5,519 nucleotides of DNA from an uncultured Lachnospiraceae bacterium. Lineage in GTDB: Bacteria > Bacillota > Clostridia > Lachnospirales > Lachnospiraceae. How positions within the stretch are numbered: the stretch's first letter is position 1; every line of letters begins with the position of its first letter. This document shows positions 1 to 5,188 of this stretch, in pieces. Position numbers and translations under genes: made by a program. The notes below the pieces were generated by a model. That model did not search any database. It was not told where the DNA came from and was given only the letters and a program-made list of their open reading frames with translations. The DNA lies in contig CACYBJ010000232.1 in the NCBI GenBank assembly GCA_902772565.1, positions 1-5,519 on the forward strand, written 5' to 3'.

Positions 1-20
1 AGCATTGTTCATTGTAGTAA

Positions 21-163
21 ACGTTATCGGTACGAAAGCGAAGCTTTCGATTGCTGCCATTATAGAATCCGCCTTACAAGCGAGCTTTGACAACGTTATC
101 GGTTCGAAAGCGGAGCTTTCGATTGCCGGCATTTAAGCATCCGTCTTACAAGCGAGCTTGACG
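21..163. repeat. Two tandem diverged copies of a ~72-bp unit
   Basis: Copy 1 starts at 21 and copy 2 at 93, each opening with ACGTTATCGG. Both then carry a CGAAAGC/GCTTTCG hairpin (33-49 and 105-121), a variable middle, and the shared block CTTACAAGCGAGCTT. By eye they differ at about eight to ten positions plus one indel, so this is an old duplication rather than a recent one. Copy 2 forms the left half of the larger cloverleaf palindrome; copy 1 has no matching right half for its middle part. Confidence 0.8.
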
Positions 164-213
164 CCGTATGCTTAAATGCCGTCAATTCGCAAACAAGTTT
201 GCGAACCGATAAC
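95..213. repeat. Four-armed palindromic (cloverleaf) element
   Basis: Four stems fit together with almost no unpaired linker. The closing stem is GTTATCGG (95-102) with CCGATAAC (206-213). Arm 2 is TCGAAAGC (104-111) with GCTTTCGA (115-122), loop of 3. Arm 3 is 123-140 with 168-185, 18 positions with one mismatch, with a smaller inner stem near its tip (142-145 with 160-163). Arm 4 is TTCGCAAAC (186-194) with GTTTGCGAA (197-205). The pairing is read directly from the sequence. What the element does is unknown; REP-like, MITE-like or structured-RNA roles are inferences. Confidence 0.75.
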
Positions 214-233
214 TTCATTGCGAACCGATAACT
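201..233. repeat. 14-bp direct repeat, GCGAACCGATAACT twice
   Basis: GCGAACCGATAACT occurs at 201-214 and again at 220-233. Its CCGATAAC core is the reverse complement of the GTTATCGG boxes at 23-30 and 95-102. The two right-hand boxes and two left-hand boxes can therefore pair as nested inner (95-102 with 206-213) and outer (23-30 with 225-232) stems. Confidence 0.8.
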
Positions 234-259
234 GGTTAATATATTCAAACAAGGTGTTG

Positions 260-293
260 ATTCGGGTGCAACCCGAATAATACATTCGGGTGC
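260..293. repeat. ATTCGGGTGC direct repeat with alternative hairpins
   Basis: ATTCGGGTGC occurs at 260-269 and 284-293, with the reverse complement ACCCGAAT at 271-278 between them. The middle segment can pair with either flank (loop of 3 or of 5), so two hairpins exclude each other. No T-run follows on either strand, so neither looks like an intrinsic terminator. Confidence 0.6.
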
Positions 294-308
294 TCTCGCT
301 TAACGCGC

Positions 309-335
309 AAAAAAGAGCGGGCACTGCCCGCTCTT
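309..335 (-). terminator. Intrinsic terminator of the his operon
   Basis: A perfect 10-bp stem is formed by 326-335 and 313-322 around a 3-nt loop. Its core is GAGCGGGC/GCCCGCTC. On the minus strand the stem runs directly into six T residues (314-309), the textbook Rho-independent arrangement. On the plus strand the stem is followed by TTAACACAATT with no T-run, so the signal is directional. It lies 57 bp past the stop codon of the last small gene and ends the leftward his transcript. Confidence 0.92.
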
Positions 336-392
336 AACACAATTACTATTAAGAACATTAATAATTTAACACCAAAAATGAAAAATTACAAG

Positions 393-533
393 TTATTTTT
401 CGGATTCTTTGTTTTTGCTCTTGCCGTCTTTCAGTTTTCTTAAGCGGGATCCGCAGAATCCGCCTGCAATGGCAACGATCAAAAACAAGATAAAATAAAT
501 TCCGTCGTGTAAGAATTCAATTAAAAAATCCAT
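393..533 (-). CDS. 46-residue single-pass membrane protein, function unknown
   Basis: ATG at 533 opens a 46-codon frame ending in TAA at 393. It begins MDFLIEFLHDG, then has a hydrophobic segment at about residues 12-26 (IYFILFLIVAIAGGF), then CGSRLRKLKDGKSKNKESEK. The strongly basic tail after the segment predicts one membrane helix with the C-terminus in the cytoplasm (positive-inside rule). No signal peptidase site or enzymatic motif is seen. It starts 7 nt after the hisIE stop and ends 57 bp before the operon terminator, so it is very probably co-transcribed and perhaps translationally coupled. Its ribosome-binding site is weak: only an AGG about 6 nt upstream, overlapping the hisIE stop codon. 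I do not recognise a named family. The short hydrophobic helix followed by an LRK-K pattern loosely recalls tiny uncharacterised Clostridia membrane proteins. Coding support is length, composition and placement; expression is unproven. Confidence 0.7.
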   Translation of the reverse strand: MDFLIEFLHDGIYFILFLIVAIAGGFCGSRLRKLKDGKSKNKESEK

Positions 534-540
534 ATTAAGC

Positions 541-1821
541 CTACTTTCTTCTATTGGCAAGTTCTCTTGTTATATCATTCCAGTCGACATCACACTCAGC
601 CATGAGAACCATTACATGATAAAGGAAATCTGCAATTTCGTACTTGACTTCTTCCCTGTCAGGGTTCTTGGCTGCAATAATAATCTCGCTTGCTTCCTCA
701 CCGCACTTCTTAAGGATCTTATCGATTCCGGCAGTGAAAAGATAGTTTGTGTAAGAACCTTCTCTCGGATTAACCTTTCTGTCCAGAATAATATTGTAAT
801 CTTCAACAAGTACGGACATGGGATCGATATCGTTGTATTCCTTCTTTGCAAGCTCCGTAAAGAAGCAGGAATAGTTTCCGGTATGGCAGGCTGCACCAAG
901 CTGTTTTACTTTTGCAAGCAATGTATCGTTATCGCAGTCGATAAGGATTTTCTTTACGAACTGATAATGTCCGCTGGTCTCACCCTTAACCCAAAGCTCG
1001 TTACGGCTTCTGGAGAAATAGGTCATTCTGCCTGTTTTAATGGTATTGTTGTAGGCCTCTTCATTCATGTAGGCAACCATTAAAACTTCGTTGGTCTTAT
1101 AGTCCTGAACAACACATGGAACAAGTCCGTCGCTGTTCTTCTTGAAATCCGAGAACGGAATACTGGATTCAAGAGTAAATACATCAAGACCGTTTTCCTT
1201 AAGAGATCTCTTGATATTTAAAATATCTTTTCCTCTGTAGAAATTGGTTGCTGCACCGGACACATTTTCCAGTTTCATCAATGAAACAATGTCATTTCTT
1301 ACCAGTGAATCTCTTATGATAACCGGAAGAGGACACTCTGCTATGCACTTCTTAGATGCCGCATCAACCGTAACATGCTTAAAGATGAATTTGGCAACAC
1401 CGAGATCCGCAAGTTTCTTTGTAATCTCGGAATTGTAGGCATCCTGCTCGGGAGCATTTTCATCTGCATTAAGCTGAACAACCACCTTGTCGTTACCGAA
1501 ACGCTTGATGGTGTATTCCAGAAGTTCAAGGTCCAGGTTCTTTGAATACTGAACTACGCAGTACTCTGCACCTGTGTAGAGCATGTGCTTGTAGTCATCA
1601 AACTTATGAACGGGAGTTCCTACATAAATCGGAAGATCCACTCTCTTAATGAGAAGTTTCATGGTCTCGAGGAAATCTGCGGTAGCTTTTTCGTCGTCAT
1701 CATAGTTGTAGATGTAAAGCGCATCAGCCCCTGCCTGCTCATAGTTCGAGGCGGCTTCCAAAACCGCATTGGAATACTCGGTTTCGGCATTAAGATAACA
1801 GATCAGCTCTTTTTTACTCAT
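541..1821 (-). CDS. hisIE: HisIE: PRA-CH/PRA-PH with N-terminal HisF-like domain
   Basis: A bifunctional cytoplasmic enzyme of histidine synthesis. HisE hydrolyses phosphoribosyl-ATP to phosphoribosyl-AMP and pyrophosphate; HisI opens the adenine ring to give ProFAR. The protein has 426 residues, about twice the usual HisIE size. The cyclohydrolase domain (about 225-330) shows DGLVPCVVQD, LWVKGETSGH (276-285), the DCDND metal motif (295-299) and the zinc cysteines C296, C312 and C319. The pyrophosphohydrolase domain (about 338-425) is MazG-like, with KKCGEEASE (371-379) and EIAD (395-398) acidic metal ligands. Both appear intact. Residues 1-220 resemble a shortened HisF barrel: GADALYI, LPIYVGTPV, VVVQLNADE, then ATNFYRGKD aligning with HisF AASVFHFRE. 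The HisF catalytic aspartates align with N11 and N118, suggesting loss of that activity. A GGGTGAT-type ribosome-binding site just upstream supports the ATG at 1821. Confidence 0.95.
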   Translation of the reverse strand: MSKKELICYLNAETEYSNAVLEAASNYEQAGADALYIYNYDDDEKATADFLETMKLLIKRVDLPIYVGTPVHKFDDYKHMLYTGAEYCVVQYSKNLDLELLEYTIKRFGNDKVVVQLNADENAPEQDAYNSEITKKLADLGVAKFIFKHVTVDAASKKCIAECPLPVIIRDSLVRNDIVSLMKLENVSGAATNFYRGKDILNIKRSLKENGLDVFTLESSIPFSDFKKNSDGLVPCVVQDYKTNEVLMVAYMNEEAYNNTIKTGRMTYFSRSRNELWVKGETSGHYQFVKKILIDCDNDTLLAKVKQLGAACHTGNYSCFFTELAKKEYNDIDPMSVLVEDYNIILDRKVNPREGSYTNYLFTAGIDKILKKCGEEASEIIIAAKNPDREEVKYEIADFLYHVMVLMAECDVDWNDITRELANRRK

Positions 1822-1838
1822 AATATCACCCGGTCCTT

Positions 1839-3131
1839 TTACTGCTTTTCAAATCTTACGGCAATGGAATTTGCATGAGCCGTAAGGCCTTCCGCTTTGG
1901 CAAATTTCTGAATATCGTCGGAAATATCGGAAAGCGCTTCTTTTGTATATGAAATGATACTGGATTTCTTTACGAAATCATCAACGGAAAGCGGCGAAAA
2001 GAATTTGGCCGTACCGTTTGTGGGGAGAATGTGGTTCGGTCCCGCAAAATAGTCTCCCAAAGGCTCACTGGAGTAAGGTCCGAGGAATACAGCGCCTGCA
2101 TTTCTTACCTTAGTCATTGTGGCAAACGGATCCTCTGTTACAATCTCAAGATGCTCCGATGCAATGTCATTAACCGCATTTATGGCATCTTCCATGTTAT
2201 CTGCAACAAGTATGTAACCGAAGTTATCGAGAGACTTCTGAATAATCTCTTTTCTTTCAAGAACTTCAGTGAATTTATCTACCTCGGCAGATACTCTTTC
2301 TGCCAGGTCTGCATCATCGGTTACAAGAATCGCACTTGCAAGTTCATCATGCTCAGCCTGGGAAAGAAGGTCTGATGCCACATAACGAGCATTGGCGGTT
2401 TTGTCTGCAAGTACAAGGATCTCGCTGGGTCCTGCTATGGAATCGATACCAACGTTTCCGTATACTCTCTTCTTGGCAAGAGCCACATAGATGTTTCCCG
2501 GTCCCACGATCTTGTCTACCTTCGGAACAGACTCTGTACCGTAGGCAAGAGCTGCGATTGCCTGAGAACCGCCGCACTTATAGATTTCCGTAATGCCCAT
2601 TTCGTTGGCAGCCACAAGGGTGTTGGGGCTTATCTTGCCGTCTTTTCCCGGAGGAGTTGTCATTACGATACGCTCAACACCCGCACACTGTGCAGGAATG
2701 GCATTCATAAGGAAAGAGCTTGGATAAACCGCCTTACCGCCGGGTACGTAAATACCCACTGTCTGAAGGGGAATGATCCTCTGTCCCACAATAATGCCCG
2801 GCTTGTAATCAAACCAGGAATTTCTCTTCTGTTTTTCATGGAAGTCTCTGATATTTGCGGCAGCCCTGTTGATTACTCTGATAAGATCGGGGTCTACCTT
2901 TTCATAGGCTTCTTTAATTTCTGCTTCTGTTACACGGATGCTGTCCTTATCAAGTTTTACGCCGTCAAATTTCTCTGTATATGAGAAAAGGGCCGCATCA
3001 CCGTTTTCTTTTATATCATCAAGAATGGCTGCTACTCTTGCCTCATACTCACCGTACTGGGATGGACTTCTTTTAAGAAGCTTTGTGAGTATATCGTTCT
3101 TTGATTCGTTTGTAAGTTTTACTATTCTCAT
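1839..3131 (-). CDS. hisD: Histidinol dehydrogenase
   Basis: Zinc-dependent, NAD-linked cytoplasmic enzyme that oxidises L-histidinol through histidinaldehyde to L-histidine, the last two steps of the pathway. The 430 residues match the family's usual length. The hallmark block GPSEILVLAD followed by SDLLSQAEHD lies at about 234-262. Zinc ligands of the known enzyme are all present: Q258, H261, D360 (in GDYFAGPNH) and H419 (in GLTAHANS). The catalytic pair E326-H327 (ASEHLEI) is also present. GIYVPGGKA (126-134) and IVGPGN (208-213) are further conserved loops. The gene looks fully functional. Its ATG directly follows the hisG stop (TAAATG, no gap). The ribosome-binding site AGAAGGA (3144-3138), 6 nt before the start, lies inside the end of hisG, so translation of the two genes is probably coupled. 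An 17-bp gap separates it from hisIE. Confidence 0.98.
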   Translation of the reverse strand: MRIVKLTNESKNDILTKLLKRSPSQYGEYEARVAAILDDIKENGDAALFSYTEKFDGVKLDKDSIRVTEAEIKEAYEKVDPDLIRVINRAAANIRDFHEKQKRNSWFDYKPGIIVGQRIIPLQTVGIYVPGGKAVYPSSFLMNAIPAQCAGVERIVMTTPPGKDGKISPNTLVAANEMGITEIYKCGGSQAIAALAYGTESVPKVDKIVGPGNIYVALAKKRVYGNVGIDSIAGPSEILVLADKTANARYVASDLLSQAEHDELASAILVTDDADLAERVSAEVDKFTEVLERKEIIQKSLDNFGYILVADNMEDAINAVNDIASEHLEIVTEDPFATMTKVRNAGAVFLGPYSSEPLGDYFAGPNHILPTNGTAKFFSPLSVDDFVKKSSIISYTKEALSDISDDIQKFAKAEGLTAHANSIAVRFEKQ

Positions 3132-3779
3132 TTAACGTCCTTCTTTTAATGCCTGTTTCAGTTTACTGATAATGTCTCTGATTCTGTCTTCTTCCATGCT
3201 CATGCTTACCTGGTTGATAACCATTCTGGCGGAGCAGTCGCAGATAGTCTCAATAACCTCAAGACCGTTGGCCTTAAGAGTGGAACCTGTTTCCACAATA
3301 TCTACGATAACATCGGAAAGTCCTACTATAGGTGCAAGTTCCACGCTGCCGTGAAGCTTGATGATTTCCGCAGTCTGATGCCTTGTGTTATGGAAGTATT
3401 CTCTGGCAATGTTCGGATACTTGGATGCAACTCTGATAAGTTTTCCGGAATCCAGGATGTCTCTTGCGCTTTTAGGTCCCGCAACACACATTCTGCATTT
3501 TGCCATGTCAAGGTCAAGAACCTCATAGAGGTTTCTGCCATGCTCAAGCAAAGTATCCTTTCCCACAATACCGATATCCGCAGCGCCGTACTCCACGTAG
3601 GTTGGTACGTCATCTGCCTTTGCAAGGAAGAATCTGATCTTAAGATCCTCGTTTACAAAGATGAGTTTTCTGGTTTCGCTGTCATTTACTTCTTCGCATG
3701 TGATTCCTATCTTTTCAAGAATCTCCATGGTCTTTTTTGCTACTCGGCCCTTGGCAAGGGCAAAGGTAAGATATTTCAT
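3132..3779 (-). CDS. hisG: ATP phosphoribosyltransferase, short form (catalytic subunit)
   Basis: Catalyses the first committed step of histidine synthesis: ATP plus PRPP to N1-(5-phosphoribosyl)-ATP. At 215 residues it is the short form, which lacks the C-terminal regulatory domain of the ~300-residue long form. Short HisG needs HisZ for activity and for feedback inhibition by histidine, and hisZ lies immediately upstream. Motifs include LAKGR near the N-terminus (8-12), DIGIVGKD (68-75), VASKYPNIA (117-125), and the family signature ELAPIVGLSD running into DIVETGSTL (147-168). The latter contains the PRPP-binding loop. The gene starts 10 nt after hisZ. Its ribosome-binding site AAGGA (3791-3787), 7 nt before ATG, overlaps the hisZ stop codon, so the two subunits are probably translated in a coupled way. 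Its stop abuts the hisD start. Confidence 0.98.
   Translation of the reverse strand: MKYLTFALAKGRVAKKTMEILEKIGITCEEVNDSETRKLIFVNEDLKIRFFLAKADDVPTYVEYGAADIGIVGKDTLLEHGRNLYEVLDLDMAKCRMCVAGPKSARDILDSGKLIRVASKYPNIAREYFHNTRHQTAEIIKLHGSVELAPIVGLSDVIVDIVETGSTLKANGLEVIETICDCSARMVINQVSMSMEEDRIRDIISKLKQALKEGR
3138..3144 (-). promoter_or_regulatory. hisD ribosome-binding site inside hisG
   Basis: AGAAGGA lies 6 nt before the hisD ATG and within the last codons of hisG. It fixes the hisD start, which abuts the hisG stop codon. Confidence 0.75.
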
Positions 3780-3786
3780 ATCAATT

Positions 3787-3791
3787 TCCTT
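3787..3791 (-). promoter_or_regulatory. hisG ribosome-binding site overlapping hisZ stop
   Basis: AAGGA sits 7 nt before the hisG ATG and shares bases with the hisZ TAA (3792-3790). This supports the chosen hisG start and suggests coupled translation of the two partner subunits. Confidence 0.7.
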
Positions 3792-5019
3792 AAATCATGT
3801 TAATTATTTCGCCGATGTCCGCTGTCTCAAGTTCTCTTGTGAAACGGTTAACATCGTCATTGTTCTTTTCGGTCATATAGTCGATTACGGTTCTGATAAG
3901 GCTTCCGTCATCGTCTCTTACAAGTCTAACCGCCTTGCCCTTACTTCGGATGTCTCCGGCTTTCTTAAGGGCAGCCCCGGTGTTTTGCTCGCTGTAAAAG
4001 ATCACTGCGCACTTGTCTTCAATGGCAGGAAGGAGTTTTTCGTTCTCAAGACTCATCATAAGATAGTCAAGAGTGACTGCCATTCCGATGGCGGGAACTT
4101 CAAACCCGAACTGTCCCGTGAGGCTGTCATATCTGCCGCCTCCGGCAATAGGCTCGCCGGAACCGTAGGTGATAACCTTAAAGAACACTCCGGTGTAGTA
4201 TGAAAACTTGCTGAGGAAAGAGAAATCGTAGGTTACATGTTCTCCGTAGCCCGCATCATCAATAAGTTCCGAAAGAGCTGTGAGTCTTTCAACCGCATGA
4301 TGGCATGTTTCGGAAAGAAGTCCGCTTTCCGCAAGTTCCTTAAGGATTTCCGCTTTGCCGTAGTTTTCGGCAAGACCGGATATAATCTTCTTTACGGAGT
4401 CCGGAGCATCGCATTTTTCGGCAAATGCCTCCAGCCCGAATATACTCTTCTGTTCAATGAGACTCTTAAGTTCTTCTTCCTCTGCCTCGGAAAGATGTGC
4501 TGCTTCGAAAAGTCCCTTAAAGAATTCCGCATTGCCGATAACCACCTTGAAGTTCTTAACTCCGCAGGCCTTAACGGACTCTATGGCAAGAGATATTACT
4601 TCGAAATCGGCACATACCGAATCATCGTTATAATACTCGACGCCAAGCTGGGTTGTTTCTTTAAGCTTACCCTGAAGAGATGTATGGTTGATGTACTGCT
4701 TTGCCCTGTAGCAAAGTCTTACAGGCATTACACAGTCTTTGTAATACTTGGCTGCAACTCTTGCAAGGGAAGGGGTAACGTCAGGTCTTAAGACCAGAGT
4801 GTTTCCGTCACGGTCGTCAAACTTAAACATGTTGCGTGAGGAAACCGTACCGCGTTCTTTGTTAAATATATCGAAATACTCGAAGGTGGGAGTTACAACA
4901 TCGCTGTAACCGTAGGAATGCATACAGTCCTTAATAGCCTTTTCAAATCTGGATTTGTTAATGCATTCGGGACCGTAAATGTCACGAAGACCCTCGGGTA
5001 TGTGTAATATTCCTATCAT
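3790..5019 (-). CDS. hisZ: ATP phosphoribosyltransferase regulatory subunit
   Basis: A histidyl-tRNA synthetase paralogue that does not charge tRNA but forms a hetero-octamer with short HisG, required for activity and histidine feedback. With the ATG at 5019 it has 409 residues, near family length. It begins MIGILHIPEGLRDIYGPE, the normal HisZ/HisRS N-terminus. Class II synthetase-like blocks follow: LVLRPDVTPSLAR (75-87), a motif-2-like VRLCYRAKQY region (100-130), KFSYYTGVFF (271-280) and GGGRYDSL (293-300). The HisRS catalytic block RGLDYYTG reads LSKFSYYTG here, without the arginine, which argues for HisZ rather than a synthetase. Residues about 330-409 form a separate C-terminal domain. 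The frame stays open upstream to a TTG at 5142. That start is rejected because it has no ribosome-binding site and lies almost at the predicted transcription start. An ATG at 5031 is possible but has no ribosome-binding site either. Confidence 0.95.
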   Translation of the reverse strand: MIGILHIPEGLRDIYGPECINKSRFEKAIKDCMHSYGYSDVVTPTFEYFDIFNKERGTVSSRNMFKFDDRDGNTLVLRPDVTPSLARVAAKYYKDCVMPVRLCYRAKQYINHTSLQGKLKETTQLGVEYYNDDSVCADFEVISLAIESVKACGVKNFKVVIGNAEFFKGLFEAAHLSEAEEEELKSLIEQKSIFGLEAFAEKCDAPDSVKKIISGLAENYGKAEILKELAESGLLSETCHHAVERLTALSELIDDAGYGEHVTYDFSFLSKFSYYTGVFFKVITYGSGEPIAGGGRYDSLTGQFGFEVPAIGMAVTLDYLMMSLENEKLLPAIEDKCAVIFYSEQNTGAALKKAGDIRSKGKAVRLVRDDDGSLIRTVIDYMTEKNNDDVNRFTRELETADIGEIINMI

Positions 5020-5149
5020 TTCTCGTACCATGGCGCAGGCGTGGTGCTCATCTGATGACGCGCCTGCAGCGTCACCAAAGGGTTTGAAAGTTTTACTTTC
5101 AGACTTTCCTTTTATGGCAGAAAACACTGCCAAATAATCCAAAAATTAA
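5020..5149 (-). promoter_or_regulatory. Structured 5' leader of the his operon
   Basis: From the predicted transcription start (about 5149) to the hisZ ATG, the leader is about 130 nt. In transcript order it can form hairpin A, TGGCAG/CTGCCA (5132-5127 with 5120-5115, loop 6). Next is hairpin B, TGAAAGT/ACTTTCA (5101-5095 with 5091-5085, loop 3). Then comes an overlapping pair of stems (5076-5035) that can coexist only as a pseudoknot. No T-box consensus, intrinsic terminator or run of histidine codons is seen. If it regulates, control is more likely at translation start than by transcription termination. The pairing is seen; the regulatory role is inferred. Confidence 0.6.
5035..5076 (-). 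promoter_or_regulatory. Candidate H-type pseudoknot before hisZ
   Basis: Stem 1 is GGTGACGC (5076-5069) with GCGTCATC (5061-5054), 8 bp including one G-U. Its loop, TGCAGGC, contains GCAGGC (5067-5062), which pairs with GCCTGC (5040-5035) as stem 2. Loop lengths are 1, 0 and 13 nt, typical of an H-type pseudoknot with coaxially stacked stems. It ends 15 nt before the hisZ start codon. No known riboswitch class was recognised. Confidence 0.55.
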
Positions 5150-5155
5150 CAATTA

Positions 5156-5184
5156 ATTATATTCTAAGTTTGATACTATGTCAA
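5156..5184 (-). promoter_or_regulatory. Consensus vegetative promoter for the his operon
   Basis: TTGACA (5184-5179) and TATAAT (5161-5156) are both perfect sigma-A/sigma-70 hexamers, and the spacer is exactly 17 bp. Transcription would start near 5149. The -35 box overlaps the TGA stop of recU, so the promoter occupies the very end of the upstream gene. It reads leftward into hisZ and, with the terminator at 335-309, bounds the operon. Confidence 0.9.
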
Positions 5185-5188
5185 ACTT
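5166..5188. promoter_or_regulatory. Perfect 8-7-8 dyad over the -35 region (operator candidate)
   Basis: AAGTTTGA (5166-5173) and TCAAACTT (5181-5188) are perfect reverse complements separated by TACTATG. The dyad covers the -35 hexamer and most of the promoter spacer, a position where a bound dimeric repressor would block RNA polymerase. The regulator is not identifiable from this window. There is no T-run after it on either strand, so it is not a terminator for recU. The right arm also encodes the last recU codons, which limits how freely it could evolve. Confidence 0.55.

Larger units (their letters stand above)
1..308. other. Gene-free, repeat-rich intergenic region
   Basis: No credible gene is seen on either strand over about 300 bases. 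Short open stretches exist (for example plus-strand frame 1 from 1 to 90), but they read through repeat arms and have no start or ribosome-binding site. The region is made of direct and inverted repeats, listed separately, and lies just beyond the his operon terminator. The gene to the left is outside the window, so whether this is downstream or upstream sequence for it is unknown. Confidence 0.8.

Noticed and set aside
95..213. tRNA gene, because of the cloverleaf shape
   Set aside because: No tRNA consensus (no GGTTCGAATCC-type T arm, no CCA-compatible 7-bp acceptor stem), and the arm lengths are wrong.
21..233. CRISPR array
   Set aside because: Repeats are few, diverged and not separated by uniform unique spacers; the two main copies are directly adjacent.
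336..392. Separate promoter (TTGTAA, 17 bp, TAAATT) between the small gene and the terminator
   Set aside because: Weak hexamers in AT-rich sequence; a transcript from it would run almost directly into the terminator.
3661..4203. Long plus-strand open frames opposite the his genes (also 616-1083, 3351-3803, 4237-4791)
   Set aside because: They lie antisense to well-supported genes and have no recognisable domains or good ribosome-binding sites; they are by-products of the minus-strand coding sequence.
5038..5047. Classical his attenuator leader peptide (two adjacent CAC codons)
   Set aside because: Only two histidine codons, in the hisZ frame and without a plausible leader-peptide start; no terminator/antiterminator pair.
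5020..5142. N-terminal extension of HisZ by 41 residues from a TTG start at 5142
   Set aside because: No ribosome-binding site, only about 7 nt after the predicted transcription start, the extension does not resemble HisZ, and the family N-terminus begins at the ATG at 5019.
5020..5149. Histidine T-box riboswitch in the leader
   Set aside because: No match to the conserved T-box sequence (AGGGTGGNACCGCG-like), no terminator hairpin with a T-run, and the leader is shorter than usual for T-boxes.
5166..5188. Terminator of recU
   Set aside because: The AT-rich dyad overlaps the recU stop codon and is not followed by a T-run on the minus strand.
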